This document shows, piece by piece, positions 1 to 6,300 of a stretch of DNA of 11,851 nt. The position numbers and the translations under genes were made by a program. A model generated the notes under the pieces. That model did not search any database, was not told the DNA's origin, and was given only the letters and a program-made list of their open reading frames with translations. This DNA comes from CAZKEW01 sp964558915 (GTDB lineage: Bacteria > Acidobacteriota > Aminicenantia > Aminicenantales > UBA8522). Numbering within the stretch: the first letter of the stretch is position 1; each line of letters starts with the position of its first letter. Location of the stretch: the NCBI GenBank assembly GCA_964558915.1, contig CAZLFV010000088.1, positions 1-11,851 on the forward strand, given 5' to 3'.

Positions 1-49
1 GGGCGGCCGGACAGTCGGTGCTGGCAGCGTGACCGAAATAATGGAGTAA
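1..49 (+). CDS. tuf: Elongation factor Tu, C-terminal tip (partial)
   Basis: Read from base 2, the codons give GGRTVGAGSVTEIME followed by TAA at 47-49. This matches the end of the EF-Tu C-terminal beta-barrel, where the family shows GGRTVGAGVVTKI-type endings. Only the last 15 residues are in the window; the GTPase domain lies upstream. EF-Tu carries aminoacyl-tRNA to the ribosomal A site in the cytoplasm. Its place just before rpmG, tRNA-Trp, secE and nusG is a common bacterial arrangement and supports the call. The match is short but specific and the neighbourhood fits. Whether this is tufA or tufB cannot be told. Confidence 0.9.
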   Translation, partial: GGRTVGAGSVTEIME

Positions 50-111
50 GCAGATTCAAGCCCGAAGAAGCAAACATGTAAGCCTGGAAAGAAAAGGCAA
101 GAGAGAACAGA

Positions 112-261
112 ATGAGAGAAATCATCACCCTTCAGTGCACCGCTTGCAAGCGGAGAAACTACACGACCACCAGGAACAAGAAGACTCAGACGGAGCGGCT
201 TGAAATGAATAAATATTGCCCCTTTTGCCGCAAACACACTTCCCATAAAGAAGTGAAATAG
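112..261 (+). CDS. rpmG: 50S ribosomal protein L33 (zinc-binding C+ form)
   Basis: This 49-residue protein begins MREIITLQC and ends HKEVK. It has the usual L33 length and pattern: a basic strand around RRNYTTTRNK and two CxxC pairs, Cys9/Cys12 and Cys36/Cys39. Four cysteines mark the zinc-binding C+ form rather than the cysteine-free form found in some paralogues. L33 is a small protein of the large ribosomal subunit near the E site. The ATG at 112 is the only sensible start, although its ribosome-binding site is weak (GAGAGA at 101-106). The gene lies between tuf and tRNA-Trp, a conserved position. The identity is very secure despite the small size. Confidence 0.96.
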   Translation: MREIITLQCTACKRRNYTTTRNKKTQTERLEMNKYCPFCRKHTSHKEVK

Positions 262-309
262 GCAGGGGCGGCCTTCGGCAGGGCGAAACAAGAGGAAAGA
301 ACGTTGGGG

Positions 310-383
<74 letters not shown>

Positions 384-481
384 CCCTTGGTTCCGCTTGA
401 AGGAGAGAAGAAACGCACCACCCCCGGAGACATAAGGAGGCTTCAGCCCACAAGGATTGTTCCTAGGGAGAGAGATTGCCT

Positions 482-694
482 ATGGAAGGAAAAGTCAGAT
501 GGTACAAACGCATCTTCCCTTTTCTGAAAGAGGTGCGCACTGAAATCAAGAAAGTCACATGGCCGTCCCGCATTGAGGTGTATAGCACGACCATCGTCGT
601 CATCGTGGCCACGCTTTTTTTTGGGTTCTATCTCTTTTTCATGGACATTGTCTTTTCTTGGCTGATTTCGCAGATCAAGTCCCTGTTTGGATAA
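482..694 (+). CDS. secE: Preprotein translocase subunit SecE
   Basis: This 70-residue protein is of the short, single-membrane-span SecE type. The N-terminal amphipathic helix carries the family signature: FLKEVRTEIKKVTWPSR at about residues 14-30. One hydrophobic span follows (about 38-58, TTIVVIVATLFFGFYLFF) and then a short tail. SecE clamps SecY in the inner-membrane SecYEG channel. The start is taken as ATG 482; an in-frame TTG at 476 would add two residues. The AGGGAG at 465-470 lies 11 bases from the ATG and 5 from the TTG, so the choice is not fully settled. The gene is followed by nusG after 12 bases, the standard secE-nusG pairing. Confidence 0.95.
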   Translation: MEGKVRWYKRIFPFLKEVRTEIKKVTWPSRIEVYSTTIVVIVATLFFGFYLFFMDIVFSWLISQIKSLFG

Positions 695-699
695 AAAGG
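695..699 (+). promoter_or_regulatory. Ribosome-binding site that decides the nusG start
   Basis: AAAGG at 695-699 lies 7 bases before ATG 707 but only 1 base before ATG 701. The spacing favours ATG 707, which gives the classical MAKNWYVVHT beginning of NusG. Confidence 0.65.
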
Positions 700-706
700 T
701 ATGGAA

Positions 707-1237
707 ATGGCAAAAAACTGGTATGTTGTTCATACGTATTCCGGCTTCGAAAAATTCGTGGCCGAATCCATCCGCCAAAGAGCGCTCGAATTGAATCTTC
801 AGGACCAGTTTGGGCAGATTATCATCCCGACCGAGGATGTTATTGAGATCAAGGGGGGAAGGAAAGTCGTCTCCACCAAGAGGTCCTATCCGGGATATAT
901 CCTGGTGGAGATGGAAATGAGCGATGAGAACTGGCATCTTGTCCGGGAGACTCCCAAGGTGACGGGTTTTGTCGGGTCAGGGAAAAAGCCCTCGGCGCTT
1001 CATCGGGAAGAAGTCGGCCAGATCGTTGAACACATGGAGACGACGTCGGAAAAGCCCAAGCCAAAGCATTCCTTTGAGAAGGGAGAGGCTGTCCGGATCA
1101 TTGACGGGCCTTTTTTCAATTTCAACGGAATCGTAGAAGAGGTCAATCACGAGAAAAATACTCTCAAGGTCATGGTCACCATTTTCGGCCGGTCCACTCC
1201 GGTGGAGTTGGAATTTCTTCAGGTGGAGAAGCTTTAG
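707..1237 (+). CDS. nusG: Transcription termination/antitermination factor NusG
   Basis: The 176-residue protein has the normal two-domain NusG layout. The NGN domain covers about residues 1-112: NWYVVHTYSGFEK at the start, then RSYPGYILVEM near 59-69 and TPKVTGFVG near 82-90. The C-terminal KOW domain is at about 123-176, with FEKGEAVRIIDGPF and IFGRSTPVELEFLQVEKL. NusG binds the clamp of RNA polymerase through NGN. Through KOW it contacts Rho or ribosomal protein S10. No large domain insertion is seen between the domains, unlike some lineages. The upstream in-frame ATG at 701 is possible but badly spaced from AAAGG. rplK begins 9 bases after the stop, the usual order. Confidence 0.97.
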   Translation: MAKNWYVVHTYSGFEKFVAESIRQRALELNLQDQFGQIIIPTEDVIEIKGGRKVVSTKRSYPGYILVEMEMSDENWHLVRETPKVTGFVGSGKKPSALHREEVGQIVEHMETTSEKPKPKHSFEKGEAVRIIDGPFFNFNGIVEEVNHEKNTLKVMVTIFGRSTPVELEFLQVEKL

Positions 1238-1246
1238 GAGCAGAGC

Positions 1247-1678
1247 ATGTCCAAAGAAGTCGTTGCCAGAATCAAGCTGGAGATTGTTGCCGGACAGGCC
1301 AGCCCGGCGCCGCCCGTGGGTCCGGCGCTCGGCCAGCACAATGTCAATATTATGGATTTTGTCCGCCAGTTCAACGAAAAGACAAGTCGGATGGAAGAAG
1401 GGACGATCGTCCCAGTCCTGATTACGGTTTACAAAGACAAGAGTTTTGTTTTCGAGTTGAAAACGCCGCCGGCGTCCTATCTTCTCAAAAAAGCAGCGGG
1501 CATTGCCAAGGGTTCGGGAGCCCCGAACAAAGAAAAGGTCGGCAAGGTGACGATGAAGCAGATCGAGGATATCGCCAGGCTGAAGCTGCCCGACTTGAAC
1601 GCCAACGACCTGGAAAAGGCCAAGAAAATCATCGAAGGCACGGCTAAAAACATGGGATTGGAGATTATCAGTGAGTAA
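1247..1678 (+). CDS. rplK: 50S ribosomal protein L11
   Basis: The 143-residue protein has the full L11 length. Its N-terminal domain contains the proline-rich linker region AGQASPAPPVGPALGQHNVNI (about 17-37). The C-terminal rRNA-binding domain contains LLKKAAGIAKGSGAPNKEKVGKVT (about 80-103) and ends in LNANDLEKAKKIIEGTAKNMGL. L11 binds the GTPase-associated region of 23S rRNA at the foot of the L7/L12 stalk. AGGAG at 1236-1240 overlaps the nusG stop and lies 6 bases before the ATG. The last 8 bases overlap the start of rplA, suggesting translational coupling. Confidence 0.98.
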   Translation: MSKEVVARIKLEIVAGQASPAPPVGPALGQHNVNIMDFVRQFNEKTSRMEEGTIVPVLITVYKDKSFVFELKTPPASYLLKKAAGIAKGSGAPNKEKVGKVTMKQIEDIARLKLPDLNANDLEKAKKIIEGTAKNMGLEIISE

Positions 1679-2363
1679 AAGAGGGAAAAAATACGTCAAG
1701 GCCAAAGAGCTTGTCACCAAGCCGGAATATACTCTGGAGGAGGCAGTCAGCCTTCTGAAGCAGACGAGCTATGCCAAGTTTGACGAGTCCATCGACTTGG
1801 CCATGCGTTTGGGAGTCAACCCGAAGCATTCGGACCAGATGGTCCGGGGCACTGTCGTTCTCCCTCATGGGACGGGAAAAAGCAAGAAGATCTGTGTCAT
1901 CGCCTCGGGCGAAAAGATCAAAGAGGCAGAAGAATCGGGCGCGGACTACGCCGGAGGCGAAGAGTTGATCGAAAAAATCGGCTCGGGATGGATTGATTTT
2001 GATGTCGTCATCGCCACACCGGACGTGATGAGGGGAGTCGGCAAGCTGGGCCGGATCCTCGGGACGAAAGGGCTGATGCCGAATCCCAAGTCCGGAACGG
2101 TAACTTTCGACATCAAGAAGGCCGTTCAGGAAACTAAAGCCGGCAAGGTGGAATTCCGGGTCGACAAATCCGCGATTCTCCATACAACGATTGGGAAAAT
2201 GTCCTTTCCCGAAGAAAAGCTTGCTGAGAATATCAGAGTCTTTCTCCAAGCCGTGATGCACGCCAAACCCCCGGCCGCAAAAGGGAAATACGTTCGCAGC
2301 ATTTCCCTCTCTTCAACGATGGGCCCTGCCTTGAAGATCTCCGAGGCGATTCTGGAAAAATAG
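1671..2363 (+). CDS. rplA: 50S ribosomal protein L1
   Basis: The 230-residue protein has the normal length and motifs of L1: RGKKY at the start, FDESIDLAMRLGVNPKHSDQMVRGTVVLPHGTGK in domain I, and PDVMRGVGKLGRILGTKGLMPNPKSGTV in the middle. The C-terminal part returns to domain I (VEFRVDKSAILHTTIGKMSF). L1 forms the mobile stalk that guides tRNA out of the E site; in E. coli it also represses its own operon. The start is GTG 1671, which lies inside the end of rplK (8-base overlap). It has GGAG at 1660-1663, 7 bases upstream. Only 4 bases separate it from the annotated rplJ ATG. Confidence 0.98.
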   Translation: MSKRGKKYVKAKELVTKPEYTLEEAVSLLKQTSYAKFDESIDLAMRLGVNPKHSDQMVRGTVVLPHGTGKSKKICVIASGEKIKEAEESGADYAGGEELIEKIGSGWIDFDVVIATPDVMRGVGKLGRILGTKGLMPNPKSGTVTFDIKKAVQETKAGKVEFRVDKSAILHTTIGKMSFPEEKLAENIRVFLQAVMHAKPPAAKGKYVRSISLSSTMGPALKISEAILEK

Positions 2364-2366
2364 GAG
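2363..2366 (+). promoter_or_regulatory. Ribosome-binding site bearing on the rplJ start
   Basis: GGAG at 2363-2366 begins on the last base of the rplA stop codon. It is only 1 base from ATG 2368, too close for a normal Shine-Dalgarno. It is 7 bases from an in-frame GTG at 2374, which is ideal spacing. Either L10 starts at GTG 2374, or ATG 2368 depends on coupling to the rplA stop. Confidence 0.5.
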
Positions 2367-2367
2367 C

Positions 2368-2886
2368 ATGAACGTGAAGCACGAAACGAAGCAAAAGTTG
2401 GTCCAAGAGCTAGCGGGGAATTTCAGCAGTCAGAAGACGGTCTATCTCCTGGACTATACCAAAATGACGGTGGCGCACGCGGTGGAATTGAGGAAGCTCC
2501 TGCGCAAGAACTCCTACTCGTTTAGGGTTGTCAAAAACCGCTTGGCTCTTCGGGCTCTCAAAGAGGATATGCCGCGCGAGCTCAGAGATTATTTTCACAG
2601 GCCGACGGCCATTGCCTTTGCCTCTGACGAGCCGGTGAAGCTGGCTCGCTTGCTCAAAGACTTTTCCGTACAGAAAAAGGTTTTGACCTTCAAGGGGGGC
2701 CTCCTCGAGGGACAGCTCGTCCCCCCCGAGAAATTCGAGGAGATTTGCAAGCTGGCATCCCGAGAGGAATTGCTGGGAAAGATCGGCTATCTCATGGCCT
2801 ATCCGTTGACAAAACTTTTAAGGACTTGGCAAGCCCCCTTGGCGAATATGGGCCGGTTGTTGAGTCAATTAAAAGATAAAAAATAG
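2368..2886 (+). CDS. rplJ: 50S ribosomal protein L10
   Basis: The 172-residue protein has the L10 layout. The N-terminal rRNA-binding domain carries KQKLVQELAGNF, a TVYLLDYTKMTV strand and the VVKNRLALRAL motif near residues 53-63. A KGGLLEG strand follows near 109-115. The long C-terminal helix (about 150-172) is rich in spaced leucines and is where L7/L12 dimers dock. L10 anchors the L12 stalk on the large subunit. The displayed start is ATG 2368; GTG 2374, two codons later, has better spacing from GGAG and would give a 170-residue protein. rplL follows after 14 bases, as in nearly all bacteria. Confidence 0.96.
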   Translation: MNVKHETKQKLVQELAGNFSSQKTVYLLDYTKMTVAHAVELRKLLRKNSYSFRVVKNRLALRALKEDMPRELRDYFHRPTAIAFASDEPVKLARLLKDFSVQKKVLTFKGGLLEGQLVPPEKFEEICKLASREELLGKIGYLMAYPLTKLLRTWQAPLANMGRLLSQLKDKK

Positions 2887-2890
2887 AGTT

Positions 2891-2895
2891 GGAGG
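2891..2895 (+). promoter_or_regulatory. Strong ribosome-binding site for rplL
   Basis: GGAGG lies 5 bases before ATG 2901, and no other gene's coding sequence covers it. It excludes the longer in-frame reading from TTG 2889, which would run through the Shine-Dalgarno itself. A strong site fits the need for more copies of L7/L12 than of other ribosomal proteins. Confidence 0.8.
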
Positions 2896-2900
2896 TAAAA

Positions 2901-3320
2901 ATGCCCAAAGTTCAAACAAAGGATGAGGCAACAAAACTCACTAAGGAACAGTTCTTCGAGCATCTGGATGGTCTGACGGTCCTGGAACTCTCTGACTACA
3001 TCAAAGAATTTGAGCAGAGATACGGCATTAGCGCTGCCGCCGTGGCTCCCATGGCCTTTGCTGGTGCCGCCGCTGCTCCAGGAGCAGAGCCCAAGGCTGA
3101 GGAAGTCAAAACAGAGTTCGCCGTCGTTCTCAAGAACGCTGGAGACAAGAAAATCAATGTCATTAAGATCGTCCGGGAAGTCACCAACCTGGGGTTGAAA
3201 GAAGCCAAGGACCTGGTGGATTCCGTGCCCAAGCCGGTCAAAGAAAAAATCACTAAAGAAGAGGCCGAAGCTATCAAGGCCAAATTCGAAGGGGTCGGAG
3301 CCACGGTCGAACTTCAGTAA
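2901..3320 (+). CDS. rplL: 50S ribosomal protein L7/L12
   Basis: The 139-residue protein has the three L12 parts. The N-terminal dimerisation helices are at about 13-47 (LTKEQFFEHLDGLTVLELSDYIKEFEQRYGI). An Ala/Pro-rich hinge is at about 50-68. The C-terminal factor-binding domain has TEFAVVLKNAGDKKINVIKIVRE and the signature LGLKEAKDLVDSVP. L7/L12 dimers on L10 recruit and activate translation GTPases such as EF-Tu and EF-G. The protein is longer than E. coli L12 mainly because about 12 charged residues (MPKVQTKDEATK) precede the usual start of the first helix. The start is fixed by GGAGG 5 bases upstream. A 69-base gap to rpoB follows. Confidence 0.98.
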   Translation: MPKVQTKDEATKLTKEQFFEHLDGLTVLELSDYIKEFEQRYGISAAAVAPMAFAGAAAAPGAEPKAEEVKTEFAVVLKNAGDKKINVIKIVREVTNLGLKEAKDLVDSVPKPVKEKITKEEAEAIKAKFEGVGATVELQ

Positions 3321-3332
3321 CTCAAGGATTTT

Positions 3333-3389
3333 ATGAATATCATTGTTCTTTTCAAAGAGATCAATGATCAATCAATGCTTTTTTCGTGA
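3333..3389 (+). CDS. Possible 18-codon leader ORF ahead of rpoB
   Basis: The ATG at 3333 has AAGGA at 3324-3328, 4 bases upstream. It reads MNIIVLFKEINDQSMLFS and stops at TGA 3387-3389, directly against the rpoB GTG at 3390 and 6 bases before ATG 3396. It fills nearly the whole rplL-rpoB gap. The rpoB start itself has no good Shine-Dalgarno, so ribosomes ending here could reinitiate on rpoB. The ORF covers the hairpin at 3339-3368, so its translation would open that structure. I recognise no protein family. An ORF this short can arise by chance, so this is a hypothesis from layout only. Confidence 0.3.
   Translation: MNIIVLFKEINDQSMLFS
3339..3368 (+). promoter_or_regulatory. Hairpin in the rplL-rpoB gap (attenuator or processing site)
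   Basis: ATCATTG (3339-3345) pairs perfectly with CAATGAT (3362-3368). Inside, after one U-U mismatch, TCTTT (3347-3351) pairs with AAGAGA-side bases 3356-3360, including one G-U pair, and closes on a 4-base loop. A run of six T follows at 3379-3384, about 10 bases beyond the stem. That gap is too wide for a standard intrinsic terminator. In E. coli the same gap holds a partial terminator and an RNase III cleavage site that set the ratio of ribosomal protein to polymerase expression, so a similar role is plausible here. Confidence 0.5.
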
Positions 3390-6300
3390 GTGACCATGCA
3401 AAAGGAACAAGAAAGCTTTAATCACCGCATCGAGCGAACCGATTTTTCAAAAATCGGGACGCAATTTCCTATGCCTGACCTTCTGGCCATCCAGAGGCAG
3501 TCTTACGCTGAGTTCCTGCAGATGGACCTCTTGCCAGAGGAGCGAAAGGATGCCGGCCTTCAGTCCGCCTTCAAGGACGTCTTTCCCATCTCCGATTTCA
3601 AGGAGACGACCCAGCTCGATTTTATCAGCTACTCGATCGGAAATTGGGAGTGCAAGTGCGGCAGGCTCAAGGGGGTGGAAAACTCACGCTCCCGCTGCAA
3701 GGGATGCGGGACGCTCCTTCCGTCGGACATCGAGCTGACCGAGAAGGAGATCTGTCCCTATTGCAGTGCAATGAGGAAAATTGAGACTCCTGTCTGCGAG
3801 CATTGCGGGGACAGAGTCAAGCTGAAGATGAAATACAGCCCTAATGAGTGTCTCCAAAAAGGCTACACTTTTTCCGTCCCGCTGCGGCTGAAGGTCCGGC
3901 TGATCTCGTGGGAGAAGGACGCCTCGAGCAAGTCGAAGAGGCTCAAGCATATTAAAGAGCAAGAAGTGTATTTCGGTGATATCCCCTTGATGACAGAAAA
4001 GGGGACATTCATTTTTAACGGCATCGAAAGAGTTGTAGTCAGCCAGCTCCAAAGGTCGCCCGGGGTTTTCTTCCGCCCGGGCGAAGCCAAGGGCTTTTTC
4101 ATCGGCAAAATCATCCCTTACCGGGGAGCCTGGGTGGAGTTTGAATACGATACCAAGAACAATCTTTATGTCCGGCTGGACCGGAAGAAGAAATTCCTGG
4201 CCTCCATCTTTTTAAGGGCCCTCGGGTTCGGCTCTGACGAAGAAATTATCCGCCTTTTCTATAAGGTCTACAAAGTCCTGCCCGAAAACGGCGAACTGTA
4301 TTGGGAGCTTTCGGACGACCTGGCGGGCAAGACGGTGGCTGACGACGTTACGCCTCCTTCGTCCAAAAAAGTCCTTTTGCCTGCCAGGAAAAAGCTTACT
4401 CCAGAGATCATCCAGGAGCTGAAGCAGAAAGGAGTTGCCAAGGTTTCCCTGGCTAAGAAGGAGCTCCAAGGAGCGTATTCACTCGCTTCGATCAAGGGCA
4501 AGGTCAAACCGAATGAAGAGCTCGGTGATGTCCAGCTTGAGTTCCTCGCCGGCCGGGGCGAGCCGTTTGAGGTCTTTTATCCCGAACAGGACCGCATCGG
4601 ACCTATCATTTCCAACACTCTAAAAAAGGACGCGCGCAAAGATACAAACCAGGCTCTCGCAGAGATTTACAGGAAATTGAGGCCGGGAGAGCCGCATACG
4701 ATGGAGAGCGCGCATAACCTTTTCCATAACCTGTTCTTCAACCCGCAGAAGTACAATTTCTCCAGGATCGGCCGGCTGAAGATGAATATCAAGCTCGGGT
4801 TGAACACGTCCATGGACGAAAAGGTCCTCTCTCCCCTTGATTATGTTGAAGTCATTAAGTACCTCCTGCGTTTGCGCCTCGGGGAAGGGACAGTCGACGA
4901 TATTGACCACCTTGGAAACCGTCGCGTCCGCTCGGTTGGCGAGCTGGTCGAGAATGCCTTCCGCATCGGATTGACCCGGATGGAGCGGACGGTCAAGGAA
5001 AAAATGACCATCAGCGCCGACCTGACCTCGGCCATGCCGCAGGACCTCATCAATTCCAAGCCTGTCATTGCGGCGCTGAAGGAGTTTTTCGGCAGTTCGC
5101 AGCTTTCGCAGTTTATGGACCAAATTAATAGCCTTGCCGAAATCACGCACAAGAGGCGTTTGAGCGCCTTGGGGCCGGGCGGATTAAGCCGGGAAAGGGC
5201 CGGGTTTGAAGTCAGAGATATCCAATCTTCCCACTATGGCCGAATCTGCCCGGTGGAAACTCCAGAGGGCCCGAACATCGGACTCATTTCATCCTTGAGC
5301 TGCTATGCCAGAGTTAATGATTTCGGTTTTATCGAGACGCCCTACCGCAAGGTCCGCAACGGGAGGATCGTTGATTACGTTAAAATCGTGCATCCAGGGG
5401 ACAGCTCCTATAAGATCGATGAAATCGTCGAAAAAAATGAATTCATCAAGGCCGTCGAGCAGCTCAAAAGAGGAAAGGTCAGGCAGCTCCCGGTGGTGGA
5501 ACCCCATTGTTTCTACCTGACCGCCTGGGAAGAAGAAAAACACATCATCGCCCAGGGGAATACGCCCGTAGACAAAGATGGCCATTTCGTCAATGAATTC
5601 GTCACTGCCCGGCAGGCCGGGAACTTCAAGTCTATTCCCCGGGATCAGGTGGATTATATTGATGTTTCTCCGAAACAGCTGGTCTCCCTCTCCGCAGCCC
5701 TGATTCCGTTCCTTGAACATGACGACGCCAACCGCGCCCTTATGGGCTCAAATATGCAGAGACAGGCCGTTCCGTTACTGCGGCCCGAGGCCCCCCTGGT
5801 GGGGACCGGGATTGAATATCTTGTGGCCAAGGGATCCGGGGATGTGATTATCTGCCAGAGACCCGGAGTCGTCGAGTTTGTCGATGCCGAGAGAATTTTG
5901 ATCCGGGTCGACGAGAAGGAAAAAGCCAAGGAACATGATGTCGGAACCGACCTCTACATCCTCACCAAGTTCCTCCGGACCAACCAGAATACTTGCATCA
6001 ACCATAGGCCCATTGTCCGCAAGGGGGATAGAGTGGAAAAAGGACAGATCTTGGCGGACAGCTCTTGTACCGATAAAGGCGAACTCGCCTTGGGCCGGAA
6101 CGTCCTCTGCGCGTTTATGCCCTGGCGCGGGTACAATTTCGAGGACGCCATTATTGTGAGCGAGAAGCTGATTAAGGATGATATTTTCAGCTCAATCCAT
6201 ATTGTTGAGGAGACCATTGAGGCCCGGGATACAAAGCTCGGCCCGGAAGAAATCACCAAGGATATTCCCAACGTACCCGAAAACGTTCTCCGCAACCTCG

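Noticed and set aside
50..111. The spacer between tuf and rpmG as a promoter or small gene.
   Set aside because: TTCAAG (55-60) and CATGTA (74-79) are only 13 bases apart, and no ORF or hairpin of note is present.
262..309. GC-rich GCCTTCGGC (about 270-278) after rpmG as an intrinsic terminator.
   Set aside because: The stem is only about 3 base pairs and no U-run follows.
397..436. TTGAAG and CATAAG between tRNA-Trp and secE as a possible promoter.
   Set aside because: The spacing is 28 bases, far from the usual 16-18, and both boxes match poorly.
977..1720. A 247-codon minus-strand frame, and the 370-codon minus-strand frame at 10307-11419.
   Set aside because: Both lie opposite highly conserved genes (nusG/rplK and rpoC). 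Their products show no recognisable family features and look like antisense shadows.
2806..2834. TTGACA at 2806-2811 near the end of rplJ, like a perfect -35 box for an internal promoter of rplL.
   Set aside because: At 16-18 bases downstream the sequence is GC-rich (GGCAAG/GCAAGC) with no -10 match. It encodes conserved L10 residues, so a chance match is likelier.
2889..2900. A TTG start giving L7/L12 four extra residues.
   Set aside because: It would translate the GGAGG ribosome-binding site; ATG 2901 is correctly spaced from that site.
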